Source of the DNA: Cardiobacteriaceae bacterium
GTDB taxonomy: Bacteria; Pseudomonadota; Gammaproteobacteria; Cardiobacteriales; Cardiobacteriaceae
Direction: 5' to 3'
DNA: 64,000 nucleotides
NCBI GenBank assembly: GCA_030525785.1
Contig: JAUNEA010000002.1
Coordinates: 186,001-250,000, forward strand
A program made the position numbers and the translations under genes. The notes beneath the pieces are model-generated. The model was not told where the DNA came from. It saw only the letters and a program-made list of their open reading frames with translations, and searched no databases. Numbering within the stretch: the first letter of the stretch is position 1; each line of letters opens with the position of its first letter. Positions 8,433 to 18,458 of this stretch are shown piece by piece.

Positions 8433-8443
8433 GGATAAGAATT

Positions 8444-8794
8444 TGGTGGAGGCGGGGGGATTTGAACCCCCGTCCGAAAACACTACACTGTCGGTACTAC
8501 ATGTTTAGTATCGTTGATTAGGATTTAATCGGATTACAGCCAACGTACAGGCATTAACCCAACGAGCTTGCTTGATTTAACCCCATTGCCACAAGCGAGC
8601 AAAAGAGCGGTTTCGTATGAATGACGTTTGCGTTAAATCTACGAACAAATCTAGGCAAACGTTAGCTGGAATTAAGCAGCTAAAGCGTAGTTTTCGTCGT
8701 TTGCGACTATTTTTTTGAAAGGGATTAACGAAGTTCTTTCATCTTCGACATGCACCTAGAGCCTCACATTCCCGTCGAATCCAAGAACGCCCCC
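8444..8794 (-). ncRNA. ssrA: Transfer-messenger RNA (tmRNA)
   Basis: tmRNA rescues stalled ribosomes and tags incomplete proteins for proteolysis. The 5' end (GGGGGCG, then GATTCGACGGG) pairs with the 3' end CGCCTCC-ACCA, giving the tRNA-like acceptor stem; the T-arm GGTTCAAATCC lies nearby. The tag reading frame is at 8704-8672: GCA AAC GAC GAA AAC TAC GCT TTA GCT GCT TAA, giving ANDENYALAA, the enterobacterial tag. Length 351 nt. The tmRNA is intact although a decayed integrase lies next to its 3' end. Confidence 0.98.
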
Positions 8795-8837
8795 TAAGTT
8801 TCTCTATACTACCACAAAGCGCTTTGCCATCGCTAGT

Positions 8838-10127
8838 TTATTCTTCAGACTCTTCAGGCAAAATGGTGAGTTCCGCTTGTTCAACAACTCCATCTGAAAA
8901 ACTCAGTACGCTAACCACACAGCGCTCCAAGCTTAAAGACTGCCCCACTTCAGGGAAGTTCCCCAAAGTTTCGATGATTAAGCCACTGAGGGTATTGGGG
9001 CCATCAAGGGGTAGCTTGAGACCCAATTCGCGATTGAGAGTACGTAAGCTGATAAGACCATTGACACGGTATAAAGCGCTTTGTTCATGCTGAGTGATAA
9101 GTTCCCAATCAGGAGGAGGCGTTTCTTCATGATGATTAGGTTCGCCGATATCGCCAACGATATGGCTCAAAATATCTTCCAATGTAATTAAACCTTGCAA
9201 ATCGCCATATTCATCAACCACTAAAGCGGAGCGTTGGCGTTCTTTCTGGAAATTTAAAAGTTGCGTACGTAAAGGAGTGCTATCTGGCACAAAAATGCAA
9301 GGGCGTAAAGTAGCGCAAAGCGCTTCTTTGGAAAGCGCGTTTTGATGAAAGAGTGCAATTACATCGCGAACATGAAGCATGCCTTCGATTTCATCTAAAT
9401 GATGACGATAGGCAATGAGTCTTCCGTGTCGTGAGGCGCTGATGTTATGCAAAATGGTTTCAAGGTCATCATTTAAATCAATTCCTTCAAGCTCATTTCG
9501 CTGCACCATAGCCTCGCTGACGGTAATATCTTCCAATTCCAAAACTCCCATCAGCATATCCTGACGTTCAGGCGATTGAGAGGAAGAGCTGACGATGGTT
9601 TTGAGTTCTTCATGGCTGATAGATTCTTCAGAAGTTATGTCTATTGAAACTCCAAAGCATGCCAGTAATTTTTTGGAGATGAAGTTAATCAATGCCACGA
9701 GTGGATAAAGCGCTTTGACTAGCCACGTTAGCCATAAAGAAGCAGGGAAGGCTATGAGTTGTGAATGAATGGCAGCAAGAGTTTTTGGGGTTACTTCGGA
9801 GAAAATCAGCACGATAACTGTCAAAATAATCGTTGCTATTAAAACGCCTAAATCACCAAGCAAACGAATGCCAATCATGGTGCCAATAGAGGTGGCAGCG
9901 ATATTAACAAAATTATTGCCTAGCAAGATGGTACCGATGAGGCGGTCAGGAGTTTTTAAAAGTGCTTGAGCACGTTTGGCAGCTAATACGCCTTCTTCTT
10001 CGGCTAAATGTTTGAGTTTATAACGATTGAGCGCCATCATGGCTGTTTCAGATGCCGAGAAAAATGCCGAAAGAGCAAGGCAAACCATCAGTAAGATGAA
10101 TAAAATACTTATCGGAACCTCGTTCAC
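8838..10127 (-). CDS. yfjD: CNNM/CorB-type membrane protein with CBS domains (YfjD-like)
   Basis: Inner-membrane protein of the CNNM/CorB (HlyC/CorC) family, linked to magnesium or cobalt transport. Residues 1-190 form the DUF21 membrane domain (FFSASETAMMALNRYKLKHL near 23-42). A CBS pair follows (about 205-330, with VDEYGDLQGLITLEDILSHI), and the C-terminal 85 residues are a CorC_HlyC domain. The start is GTG at 10127, with AAGGAG upstream. It follows ypjD by nine bases. The order ffh / ypjD / yfjD is the same as in Escherichia coli, which supports the assignment. Ion specificity is not deducible. Confidence 0.92.
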   Translation of the reverse strand: MNEVPISILFILLMVCLALSAFFSASETAMMALNRYKLKHLAEEEGVLAAKRAQALLKTPDRLIGTILLGNNFVNIAATSIGTMIGIRLLGDLGVLIATIILTVIVLIFSEVTPKTLAAIHSQLIAFPASLWLTWLVKALYPLVALINFISKKLLACFGVSIDITSEESISHEELKTIVSSSSQSPERQDMLMGVLELEDITVSEAMVQRNELEGIDLNDDLETILHNISASRHGRLIAYRHHLDEIEGMLHVRDVIALFHQNALSKEALCATLRPCIFVPDSTPLRTQLLNFQKERQRSALVVDEYGDLQGLITLEDILSHIVGDIGEPNHHEETPPPDWELITQHEQSALYRVNGLISLRTLNRELGLKLPLDGPNTLSGLIIETLGNFPEVGQSLSLERCVVSVLSFSDGVVEQAELTILPEESEE

Positions 10128-10136
10128 GATAACTCC

Positions 10137-10922
10137 TTAATGTTTAACGATAAATTGAAGGATAATATTGCTTAGAACATAGCCCATCAGCAGCAAAGTG
10201 AACATAGCTAACAAGCCATAAACCAAGCTCATGCCACGAATGCTGCGTGTGTATGATGCCAGCAAAATCCAAGCCAATGAAAGCCATGCGAGCATGGTTA
10301 AGATGGTTTTGTGGGCAAGATGCTGAGTAAATAAATCATCAACAAACAACCAGCCTGTTAATAGTGAGATGCTGAGAAATAAAAAGCCCAATGATGAAAT
10401 TAAAATCATGCCACGCTCTAAGCCATTCAGGGAAAGCGCTTTGATGTTTTTAAGTTGTTTGTGTTTTAGGCGTTGGAATAACCAACGATAGAGGAGAGCG
10501 TGGATAAAGCTGATGGTGAGTGTTGTCCATGCTGCGACCGAGCTTAAAATATGCCAAATCATGCCACGAGCAAGTTCTCCTCCAAAAATTTTTTCGCTCA
10601 CAAAAATGTGAGGTAAGAGAACGAGGAAAGCATTTGCTAAGCAAACCACAACCCCAGCCAGCGCCATAGAAGAACGCCAAAACCAAAATAACGACAACAA
10701 AGCCACGCCCCAGCCATACAGTGAAATGACTTTAAAGACCGATAAATCCAAAACACCATGATGCTTAACCAGCCAGTAAAGCAAAGCTGCATGTAACAAC
10801 AGCGCAGAGCAGAGTAAGAAAACAGCATGCTTAGGAGGGCGAGCGTGGCGATGAACTTGCCAAAAGAAAATACTCGCACTCAAATATAAGCCCATGACCA
10901 AAACCGCCAATAATGGCTGCAT
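10137..10922 (-). CDS. ypjD: Cytochrome c assembly-like inner membrane protein YpjD
   Basis: A polytopic membrane protein of the CcmC/CcsA-related family, eight or so hydrophobic helices over 261 residues. In E. coli YpjD is an accessory to the neighbouring CorB/YfjD, not a proven haem handler. Conserved histidines occur near HILSSVAAWTTLTISFIHAL (about residues 127-146) and near HKTILTMLAWLSLAW (about 203-217), as in that superfamily. GAGGAAGG precedes the ATG at 10922. It forms an operon with the downstream yfjD and is divergent from ffh. Confidence 0.88.
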   Translation of the reverse strand: MQPLLAVLVMGLYLSASIFFWQVHRHARPPKHAVFLLCSALLLHAALLYWLVKHHGVLDLSVFKVISLYGWGVALLSLFWFWRSSMALAGVVVCLANAFLVLLPHIFVSEKIFGGELARGMIWHILSSVAAWTTLTISFIHALLYRWLFQRLKHKQLKNIKALSLNGLERGMILISSLGFLFLSISLLTGWLFVDDLFTQHLAHKTILTMLAWLSLAWILLASYTRSIRGMSLVYGLLAMFTLLLMGYVLSNIILQFIVKH

Positions 10923-11087
10923 TGCAAACCTTCCTCAATAAAAATTAGAGCGGTTATAATACACGAAATTGGAAATCAACGAATAAGCAAGCGAGTGATT
11001 ATTCAGTTTGTTGAAAAGATAAATGTTTTTTCAAGTGGTCTTGCTTATGAATGATGAGATGAAATAGTTATCTTGAGGGAAATTTTT

Positions 11088-12455
11088 ATGTTTGAGAATT
11101 TGAGTGGTCGCTTACAAGAAACGGTCAAAAAACTGCGCGGACAGGCAAAGATTACGGAAGAGAATATCAGCTCAGCGTTGAAAGATGTTCGCATGGCGCT
11201 GATTGAGGCTGACGTTGCTTTGCCTGTGGTGAAAGAAGTTGTCGAAAAAATCAAACAAAGCGCTTTGGGGCAAGATGTTTCCTTAAAACTTACGCCTGAC
11301 CAAGCCTTTATCAAGATTGTGCGCGATGAATTAACCCAGATTATGGGAGCAGAAAATCATCAGCTAAACTTAGCTACTCAACCGCCTGCTGTTATTTTGA
11401 TGGCAGGTTTGCAAGGCTCAGGGAAAACCACTTCAACAGGGAAGCTTGCTCGCCGATTGATTCAGGATAAGAAAAGCGTTGCGGTGGTATCAGCTGATAT
11501 TTACCGCCCTGCGGCGATTGAACAATTGAAAACACTTGCCGAACAGGTTGGTGCAACTTTTATTCCTTCCGTTGTCAATCAAAACCCCATTGAGATTGCT
11601 AAAAGCGCTTTGGAGTTTGCTAAGAAACAATATCTTGATGTGTTGATTGTGGATACGGCAGGTCGTTTGCATATTGACGAAGCTTTGATGGAAGAAATCA
11701 AAGGCATTCATGCGGCGATTAATCCGATTGAAACGTTGTTTGTGGTTGATAGCATGACAGGTCAAGATGCTGCCAATACAGCTAAAGCCTTTCACGATGC
11801 TTTGCCATTAACGGGGGTGATTTTGACTAAAATCGATGGTGATGCGCGTGGTGGTGCCGCATTATCCATTCGTCATATCACAGGCAAACCTATCAAATTC
11901 TTGGGCGCTGGTGAAAAAACAGATGCTCTTGAACCTTTCTTCCCAGAGCGTATTGCCTCGCGTATTTTGGGCATGGGCGATGTATTGGGCTTGATTGAAG
12001 ATTTAGAGCATCAAGTTGATGAAGAGAAGGCGCGTAAACTGGCGAAGAAAATGGTGACAGGTCGCGCGTTTAATTTAGAGGATTTTCGTGAACAATTACA
12101 TCAGATGCAGGGCATTGATTTGGATAAACTGCTGGAGAAGATGCCAGGCGGTATGAGCATTCCTCAGCACATCAAAGATACGCATCTTTCTGTGAAGAAA
12201 ATCAAGCGCCAAGAAGCCATTATTTTGTCGATGACCATGCAAGAGCGTTTGAATCCTGAATTAATCAAGGCATCGCGTAAACGCAGAATTGCGGCAGGAA
12301 GTGGTGTTGAGGTGGCAGAAGTTAATCGTTTGCTTAAACAATTTGAGGAAGTGCAAACACAAATGAAGAAATTCAAAGGCAGCAAAATGGCGCAAATGAT
12401 GCGCCAAGTAGGGCCAGGTATGATGGGGTCATTAAGCCATTTGATGCGCCGTTAA
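11088..12455 (+). CDS. ffh: Signal recognition particle protein
   Basis: GTPase of the signal recognition particle, which with 4.5S RNA delivers nascent membrane proteins to FtsY and the Sec machinery. The N-domain (residues 1-90) is followed by the G-domain with GLQGSGKTTS (about 106-115), DTAGR (about 188) and TKIDGDARGG (about 247), then the methionine-rich M-domain, which begins near residue 300 and ends MMRQVGPGMMGSLSHLMRR. I place the start at the ATG at 11088 (MFENLSGRL), with GAGGGA seven bases upstream; an upstream in-frame TTG at 11073 overlaps that site. A strong terminator follows. Confidence 0.98.
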   Translation: MFENLSGRLQETVKKLRGQAKITEENISSALKDVRMALIEADVALPVVKEVVEKIKQSALGQDVSLKLTPDQAFIKIVRDELTQIMGAENHQLNLATQPPAVILMAGLQGSGKTTSTGKLARRLIQDKKSVAVVSADIYRPAAIEQLKTLAEQVGATFIPSVVNQNPIEIAKSALEFAKKQYLDVLIVDTAGRLHIDEALMEEIKGIHAAINPIETLFVVDSMTGQDAANTAKAFHDALPLTGVILTKIDGDARGGAALSIRHITGKPIKFLGAGEKTDALEPFFPERIASRILGMGDVLGLIEDLEHQVDEEKARKLAKKMVTGRAFNLEDFREQLHQMQGIDLDKLLEKMPGGMSIPQHIKDTHLSVKKIKRQEAIILSMTMQERLNPELIKASRKRRIAAGSGVEVAEVNRLLKQFEEVQTQMKKFKGSKMAQMMRQVGPGMMGSLSHLMRR

Positions 12456-12474
12456 GCAAAGCGCTTTTCTCTCT

Positions 12475-12501
12475 CAAAAGCCTCCTCTATGGAGGCTTTT
12501 G
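12475..12501. terminator. Bidirectional terminator between ffh and hutC
   Basis: CAAAAGCCTCC and GGAGGCTTTTG form an 11-bp stem around TCTAT. T-rich sequence follows on the plus strand and A/T-rich sequence on the minus side, so both convergent genes could use it. Confidence 0.85.
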
Positions 12502-12544
12502 ATTTTTGGAGAGGAGTTAGGAAAAAGCGCTTTGTCTATGGGTT

Positions 12545-13249
12545 TTAGAGATAGCCTGTAAACTGATACCGTTCACCACAATGCCACATGTTCACTTTTG
12601 TCACTACTCGCCCTTGTGACCATGTTTGGCGTGATAGTAATAAACTTGGCTGTTTACTCTCCATTTGCAATGCTTCTGCCACCCATTTAGGCGCATATTG
12701 GGCGCTGATGGTATAGATACCGCGTTCTAGTGGCACGTTATTAATCAGAAACTCGCTGGTATTTACAAGCGTAAAATCCTGCTCTGCAAAGCTGGGAATC
12801 AAATGCAAATCCACCCAGCGTTCTTCGCATTGAATGGGAATATTATCTGCAAAATGCACAATATTGACCAAGCAAATTTGGGCATCAGGAGTATTAAAAG
12901 CGCTTTGTATTTCCAGAGGAAGCTGAGAATGTTTTAGGATTTTATTTTGTAAAACAATGGTGTGGTAGCTTTGCTGGGCTTGATGAATATCGCTGGCAAT
13001 ATTGCGGATTTCGATGAAAGTATGGTTAAACTTTTTCTGAGCGACAAAAGTCCCTGAGCCTTGTCGCCGTTCTAAGATGCCTTCTTCGGTCAGCTCTTTT
13101 AAAGCTCGATTAACGGTCATGCGTGAGACTTGGAATTGTTCTGTGAGCGCCAGTTCGGTGGGAATGGCTTGCCCAACGCGCCATATGCCTTGATGAATGT
13201 GTTCAAGAATGATGTTTTTAATGTTTTGATAGACAGGTATTTTTTTCAT
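12545..13249 (-). CDS. hutC: Histidine utilisation repressor, GntR/HutC family
   Basis: Transcriptional repressor of the hut genes; in characterised systems urocanate releases it from DNA. Residues 5-70 are a GntR winged helix (IPTELALTEQFQVSRMTVNR, then the GILERRQGSGTFVA wing). Residues from about 95 to 230 are a UTRA ligand-binding domain (IPIQCEERWVDLHLIPSFAE). The 234-residue length is typical. It is divergent from hutU and faces two sites TTTGTCTATACAAA, which match the known style of HutC operators. It ends about 45 bp from the ffh terminator. Confidence 0.94.
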   Translation of the reverse strand: MKKIPVYQNIKNIILEHIHQGIWRVGQAIPTELALTEQFQVSRMTVNRALKELTEEGILERRQGSGTFVAQKKFNHTFIEIRNIASDIHQAQQSYHTIVLQNKILKHSQLPLEIQSAFNTPDAQICLVNIVHFADNIPIQCEERWVDLHLIPSFAEQDFTLVNTSEFLINNVPLERGIYTISAQYAPKWVAEALQMESKQPSLLLSRQTWSQGRVVTKVNMWHCGERYQFTGYL

Positions 13250-13381
13250 GATAAAAGTGCTTTGGCGGAGTTAAAGCTTGTGAGGTAAATGGGAAAGGAG
13301 CATAACAACAAAGTGTTTATCTTACCGTTAAAGGTTAGGTTTGGGGAGTTAGAGATATGAAGATGATAAAGCGCTTTGGGC

Positions 13382-13427
13382 TTGCATTTGAGGAAAATTA
13401 GCGTTAATTTGTCTATACAAATTAACG
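13382..13427 (+). promoter_or_regulatory. hutU promoter overlapped by a HutC-type operator
   Basis: Candidate -35 TTGCAT (13382-13387), 17-bp spacer and -10 TAATTT (13405-13410). An inverted repeat, CGTTAATTTGT at 13402-13412 and ACAAATTAACG at 13417-13427 around CTAT, covers the -10. The same core recurs upstream of hutH. The layout fits repression by the adjacent HutC. The promoter boxes are read by eye. Confidence 0.75.
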
Positions 13428-13459
13428 TCATTACTCATTAAACTCAGGAGATAAATATC

Positions 13460-15166
13460 ATGACTACACGCACCGACCCCACTCGTACAATTCTCGCCCC
13501 AACAGGAACGCAGCTGACTTGTAAAAGCTGGCTGACCGAAGCTCCGTATCGTATGATTCAAAATAATTTGCACCCTGATGTTGCCGAAAATCCACAAAGC
13601 CTTGTGGTCTATGGTGGTATTGGGCGTGCAGCCAGAAACTGGGAGTGTTATGATCAGATTTTGGAGAGCTTAAAGAATCTTGAAAATAATCAAACGCTTC
13701 TGATTCAATCAGGCAAGCCTGTAGGTGTATTTAACACTCACGAAAATGCCCCACGAGTGCTGATTGCCAACTCAAACCTTGTGCCAAAATGGGCAACTTG
13801 GGAACATTTTAATGAGCTGGATAAAAAAGACTTGATGATGTATGGGCAAATGACCGCAGGCAGCTGGATTTATATTGGCACGCAGGGCATTGTACAAGGT
13901 ACTTATGAGACCTTTGCTGAAGCAGGGGCTCAGCACTACGGCAATGGCACGGATAAATCTACCGATAACTGGAGAGGACGCTGGATTTTAACGGCAGGGC
14001 TTGGTGGAATGGGTGGGGCTCAGCCACTGGCGGCGACTTTTGCAGGGGCAGTGAGCCTAAATATTGAATGTCAGCAATCTTCCATTGATTTTCGTCTGCG
14101 GACAGGCTATGTGGATAAGCAAGCAAAAGACTTAGACCACGCTTATGAGCTGATTAAAGAACACACAAGCAAGGGTGAAGCGGTCTCTATTGCTTTACTT
14201 GGTAATGCGGCCGAAATTTTGCCCGAAATGGTCAAGCGAGCCAAACAAGGGGAAATCAAGCCTGATTTTGTAACCGACCAGACTTCTGCCCACGACCTTA
14301 TCAATGGCTATTTGCCGATTGGCTGGACGGTGGACGAGTGGAAGGCAGCCGCCGCCGACCATTCACGCCATAGTGAGCTAAAAGCTGCTGCTGCCAAATC
14401 CTGTGCTGTTCACGTTGAGGCAATTCTTGACTTTGTGAATATGGGTATTCCAGCAACCGACTATGGCAACAACATTCGCCAAGTTGCCTTTGATGAAGGG
14501 GTGCAAAGCGCTTTTGATTTTCCAGGTTTTGTACCTGCTTATATCCGTCCCTTATTTTGTCAAGGCAAAGGGCCGTTCCGTTGGGTAGCACTTTCTGGCG
14601 ACCCTGATGACATTGCCAAGACCGATGCTAAGATTAAAGAGCTGTTCCCTGATAACAAGCACGTCCACAACTGGCTGGATATGGCAAAAGAACGCATTCA
14701 TTTTCAAGGCTTGCCTGCTCGTATTTGTTGGCTTGGGCTTGGCGAACGCCATTTGGCAGGGCTTGCCTTTAATGAAATGGTCAAAAATGGCGAACTAAAA
14801 GCCCCAATCGTCATTGGGCGAGACCACTTGGATACAGGTTCTGTTGCCAGCCCCAACCGAGAAACCGAATCTATGAAAGATGGTACGGATGCAGTCTCTG
14901 ACTGGGCGTTATTAAACGGAATGCTCAATGTTGCAGGCGGGGCAACTTGGGTATCACTTCATCACGGTGGTGGTGTGGGAATGGGGTATAGCCAGCATTC
15001 TGGAATGGTCATCGTGGCAGACGGTACCGATGAAGCTGCCAAACGCCTCGCCAATGTGCTGGTAAACGACTGTGGAAGTGGGGTCATGCGACACGCCGAT
15101 GCAGGGTATGAGTTGGCGATCAAAACTGCGAAGGAATTTGGGCTTAATTTGCCGATGATAAAATAA
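13460..15166 (+). CDS. hutU: Urocanate hydratase
   Basis: Converts urocanate to imidazolonepropionate, the second step of histidine breakdown, using a tightly bound NAD. The dinucleotide-binding region [17 protein letters not shown] lies near residues 178-194, and the C-terminal half carries the conserved [20 protein letters not shown] and [18 protein letters not shown] stretches. The 568 residues are close to the family norm. CAGGAGATAA precedes the ATG at 13460. It has its own promoter/operator and a terminator. Base composition is richer in AT than in neighbouring housekeeping genes and only one palindrome copy is present (near 14505). Confidence 0.97.
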   Translation: MTTRTDPTRTILAPTGTQLTCKSWLTEAPYRMIQNNLHPDVAENPQSLVVYGGIGRAARNWECYDQILESLKNLENNQTLLIQSGKPVGVFNTHENAPRVLIANSNLVPKWATWEHFNELDKKDLMMYGQMTAGSWIYIGTQGIVQGTYETFAEAGAQHYGNGTDKSTDNWRGRWILTAGLGGMGGAQPLAATFAGAVSLNIECQQSSIDFRLRTGYVDKQAKDLDHAYELIKEHTSKGEAVSIALLGNAAEILPEMVKRAKQGEIKPDFVTDQTSAHDLINGYLPIGWTVDEWKAAAADHSRHSELKAAAAKSCAVHVEAILDFVNMGIPATDYGNNIRQVAFDEGVQSAFDFPGFVPAYIRPLFCQGKGPFRWVALSGDPDDIAKTDAKIKELFPDNKHVHNWLDMAKERIHFQGLPARICWLGLGERHLAGLAFNEMVKNGELKAPIVIGRDHLDTGSVASPNRETESMKDGTDAVSDWALLNGMLNVAGGATWVSLHHGGGVGMGYSQHSGMVIVADGTDEAAKRLANVLVNDCGSGVMRHADAGYELAIKTAKEFGLNLPMIK

Positions 15167-15192
15167 GTTTTAATTTTTTAAATTAAAATTAA

Positions 15193-15229
15193 AAATAAGT
15201 CATTGGTATTTGCTAATGGCTTATTTTTT
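15193..15229 (+). terminator. Intrinsic terminator after hutU
   Basis: AAATAAGTCATTGG pairs (with two wobbles) with CTAATGGCTTATTT around TATTTG and runs into six T. It implies that hutU is transcribed apart from the following carrier gene. In the 200 bp between here and 15430 I see no further gene. Confidence 0.75.
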
Positions 15230-15429
15230 AAATCAACTGTTGGGTAAATGATACCTAATGAACAATATATATTCTTAGGACTTAATAACTACCATCAGGT
15301 GTAATCAGGTATAACGCATCTTTTTGACTAAAAATCTTTAATGGTGGGTAATACTCCTCTTACGATTAAAATCAAATTTTATGATGATTTTTTAAGTTCT
15401 TTGGGTATAGAGGATATTAAGGATAATCT

Positions 15430-16737
15430 ATGAACAATCAATCAAATGCACTGGCACTTATTAAGCTCATTGGATTTAGTTTGCTTGGTATCTTTTTGTT
15501 TTTTGTACCAATAGACATTGGTGGCAAAAATACCATTGCCTTTGACCATCTGGCGAGTTATTTGGTCAAAGAACAAAGAAATATGGCAATTGTCTTATTA
15601 TTTGGTTTAATGAGCTATGGAGTTATAAAACCACTTTATAATAAGTCTTTTCATTTAAATTTAACTAATAAAATTTTAACCGTATTAAAAATGGCAGGAC
15701 TTGTTTTAGCCATTTTGTTTATGACTAACACTGCTCCCCAAAGTTTAATGACAAAGGATATGCTACCTTTTTTGTTTGACAAATTAGCCTTACCTGTAGG
15801 AATGATTGTGCCAATTGGGGCAGTAATGCTTAGTTTTTTATTAGGTTTTGGGTTATTGGAAAGTGTGGGTGTATTAATGCAGCCAGTTATGAAACCTATA
15901 TTTAAAACATCAGGAAAATCTGCTATTGATGCAGTAGCTTCTTTTGTAGGAAGTTATTCCGTAGGATTATTAATTACTGACCGTGTTTATGGACAAGGGT
16001 CATATTCTGATAAAGAGGCAGTGATTATCGCTACAGGATTTTCAACGGTTTCTACCGCCTTTATGGTCATTGTTGCCAAGGCATTAGAACTGATGCCATA
16101 TTGGGGATTTTATTTTTGGTCGTGTTTGGTGATTACTTTTTGTGTAACCGCAATCACTGCAAGGTTGCCGCCAATTAAAAATTTTGGCGATGAAAAAAGA
16201 ATTCCTGATAATGATACATTAAGTGAACCCAGATTAAAAGCCGCCTTAAACATAGGTATTGACAGCGCTAAAAACGCAAAGCCTTTATACAAGCTTTTGT
16301 GGGAGAATTTCATGGATGGGATTGAGATGGCAAGTGCCATTGTGTCATCTATTATTGCGATTGGATTGATTGGGCTTTTATTAGAAAAATATACGCCTTT
16401 TTTTGATATTTCGGGTGTTGTATTGTATCCATTTACTCTGATTGGCGGTTTAAATGAACCAATGGCAGTTGCCAAAGGTTTGTCATCAGGGCTTGCAGAA
16501 ATGTTTTTGCCTGCATTATTGCTTGCCAAAACTGATATTTTGACTCGCTATGTAACAGCGGTGGTGTCGGTGTCGAGCATTATTTTCTTTTCGGCGATGA
16601 TTCCGTGCGTTTTGGCAACCAAAATTCCATTAAGTGTCGGTAAAATGGTGTTGATTTGGTTTATTCGTGCGGCATTGTCCATTGTTTTGGCAAGCTGGGT
16701 AGGGCATCTGGCAATGATGATGGGGTGGCTGGAGTAA
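15430..16737 (+). CDS. YjiH-like membrane protein, candidate hut transporter
   Basis: A 435-residue polytopic membrane protein of the YjiH family, which carries the nucleoside-recognition (Gate) fold. Hydrophobic segments run from residue 8 to the C-terminus, with a polar break near residues 250-295. The substrate of this family is not firmly established. Lying between hutU and hutH inside an otherwise complete hut cluster, and with no other permease there, it is the natural candidate for uptake of histidine or urocanate; that is inference from context. The start at 15430 has AAGGATAATCT upstream. The coding sequence is AT-rich and has no palindrome copy. Confidence 0.8.
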   Translation: MNNQSNALALIKLIGFSLLGIFLFFVPIDIGGKNTIAFDHLASYLVKEQRNMAIVLLFGLMSYGVIKPLYNKSFHLNLTNKILTVLKMAGLVLAILFMTNTAPQSLMTKDMLPFLFDKLALPVGMIVPIGAVMLSFLLGFGLLESVGVLMQPVMKPIFKTSGKSAIDAVASFVGSYSVGLLITDRVYGQGSYSDKEAVIIATGFSTVSTAFMVIVAKALELMPYWGFYFWSCLVITFCVTAITARLPPIKNFGDEKRIPDNDTLSEPRLKAALNIGIDSAKNAKPLYKLLWENFMDGIEMASAIVSSIIAIGLIGLLLEKYTPFFDISGVVLYPFTLIGGLNEPMAVAKGLSSGLAEMFLPALLLAKTDILTRYVTAVVSVSSIIFFSAMIPCVLATKIPLSVGKMVLIWFIRAALSIVLASWVGHLAMMMGWLE

Positions 16738-16751
16738 AGATAAAAATTTTC

Positions 16752-16801
16752 TTGAATTTCTCTAAAAAATCTGCTAATTTCAAAATTTGTCTATACAAAT
16801 T
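16752..16801 (+). promoter_or_regulatory. hutH promoter with HutC-type operator
   Basis: Candidate -35 TTGAAT (16752-16757), 17-bp spacer and -10 TAATTT (16775-16780), then the operator AATTTGT-CTAT-ACAAATT (16784-16801) over the expected transcription start. The operator core is identical to the one before hutU. It would drive hutH-hutG-hutI. Confidence 0.75.
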
Positions 16802-16822
16802 ACCAAAATTTTAAGGATTGAT

Positions 16823-18385
16823 ATGAAACCCACTCTAACTCTTACTCCACGCAAGCTCACTTTTGCCCAGTTACGCCAAATCTACAATGAACCTGTCAAT
16901 TTGGTACTAGATCCGTCTGCTTATGAAGCCATTGACCAGTCACACAAAGCACTACAAGCCATCATTGCCAAAGATTTGCCCGCTTATGGGATCAATACAG
17001 GCTTTGGACTGCTTGCCAAAGAACGCATATCAGACGATGAGCTTGAACTTTTACAAAGAAACTTGATTTTAAGCCATTCTGTTGGCACAGGCGAATTGTT
17101 ACCTTGTGGTGTCGTGCGTTTGATAATGGCAATGAAACTTTCAAGTCTGGCACAAGGCGTGTCTGGCGTGCGTCGCTGTGTGGTGGATGCACTAATCTCT
17201 TTGATAAATAACGATATTATCCCAGCCATTCCCGCCAAAGGCTCAGTGGGGGCATCAGGTGACCTTGCTCCATTGTCGCATATGACTTTGGCAATTTTGG
17301 GTGAAGGCGATGTGCTTGTAAATGGCGAATTACTCCCTGCCAAAACCGCTTTGGCAAACGCAGGACTTAACCCCATTACCCTTGCCGCCAAAGAAGGTTT
17401 GGCACTCATTAATGGCACACAAGTCTCTACTGCCCTTGCAATTCGTGGCTTATTTTTGGCACAAGATTTGCTTGAAAGTGCAACCATCGTTGGAGCACTC
17501 TCTGTAGATGCAGCACAAGGCAACCTATCGCCCTTTGATGAACGCATTCATCAAGTGCGTGGTCATCACGGACAAATACAGCTTGGGCGTGCTTATTATG
17601 AGTTATTAAAGGACAGTGGATTTAGAAGTGAAATTCACGGCAACACGCCCCTTCGTGTGCAAGACCCCTATTGCCTGCGTTGCCAACCGCAAGTAATGGG
17701 CGCGATTTTGGATTTGATTAACCAAGCAGGTAAAACCCTGCTGATTGAAGCAAACGCTGTAACCGACAACCCCCTAATTTTTGACAATGAAGGCGAGGCT
17801 TATGCGGTGTCTGGCGGTAATTTTCATGCCGAACCTGTTGCCTTTGCTGCCGACACTTTGGCACTTGCTATTAGCGAGATTGGCTCAATGAGTGAACGCC
17901 GTGTGGCACTTTTGATTGATGCAAGTTTGTCAGGTTTACCTGCATTTTTGGTCAAAAATGCAGGGGTTAATTCTGGCTTTATGATTGCTCATGTAACGGC
18001 AGCCGCTTTGGCAAGTGAAAACAAATCACACGCCCACCCAGCATCAGTAGACTCCATTCCCACTTCCGCCAACCAAGAAGACCATGTGTCAATGGCAACC
18101 TATGCAGGGCGTAGGCTTTATGAAATGGCACATAATACTGCTGTGATTGTGGGAATTGAATATTTGGCAGCAGCACAAGGTGTGGACATTGTGCGTGAAA
18201 AACTTGGTTATCAACTACCCAATACATTGGCACAAATTCATACCAAACTGCGTGAAAAAGTCGCCCATTATGACAAAGACCGCTATTTTGCCCCTGATAT
18301 TGAAAATGCCAAAAACTTGGTGCTGTCAGGAGAATTGGCTAAAGGCTGGGAAGAAATAAGAAAGGATTGGTATTTAAATATCTAA
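16823..18385 (+). CDS. hutH: Histidine ammonia-lyase
   Basis: First enzyme of histidine degradation: removes ammonia from histidine to give urocanate, using a self-formed MIO group. The MIO triad Ala144-Ser145-Gly146 lies in the motif [15 protein letters not shown]. Further conserved stretches are [20 protein letters not shown] and the tyrosine-containing YGINTGFG near residue 54. I choose the ATG at 16823 (AAGGA six bases upstream); the frame extends upstream through the operator, which must be non-coding. About 520 residues, slightly longer than the usual 500-510. It heads the hutH-hutG-hutI transcript. Confidence 0.97.
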   Translation: MKPTLTLTPRKLTFAQLRQIYNEPVNLVLDPSAYEAIDQSHKALQAIIAKDLPAYGINTGFGLLAKERISDDELELLQRNLILSHSVGTGELLPCGVVRLIMAMKLSSLAQGVSGVRRCVVDALISLINNDIIPAIPAKGSVGASGDLAPLSHMTLAILGEGDVLVNGELLPAKTALANAGLNPITLAAKEGLALINGTQVSTALAIRGLFLAQDLLESATIVGALSVDAAQGNLSPFDERIHQVRGHHGQIQLGRAYYELLKDSGFRSEIHGNTPLRVQDPYCLRCQPQVMGAILDLINQAGKTLLIEANAVTDNPLIFDNEGEAYAVSGGNFHAEPVAFAADTLALAISEIGSMSERRVALLIDASLSGLPAFLVKNAGVNSGFMIAHVTAAALASENKSHAHPASVDSIPTSANQEDHVSMATYAGRRLYEMAHNTAVIVGIEYLAAAQGVDIVREKLGYQLPNTLAQIHTKLREKVAHYDKDRYFAPDIENAKNLVLSGELAKGWEEIRKDWYLNI

Positions 18386-18458
18386 AAGACATTGCCCAAA
18401 GCCTAATTTTAAGCGCTTTTGGATTTTATCAAAATTTTATTATAAATAAGGCAAGGTT

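Noticed and set aside
6190-8450. Direct-repeat attachment sites of the element
   Set aside because: The tRNA-Ser end GCCTCCGCCA and the ssrA end GCCTCCACCA are similar but on opposite strands, and both are ordinary acceptor-stem ends; no longer repeat was found by eye.
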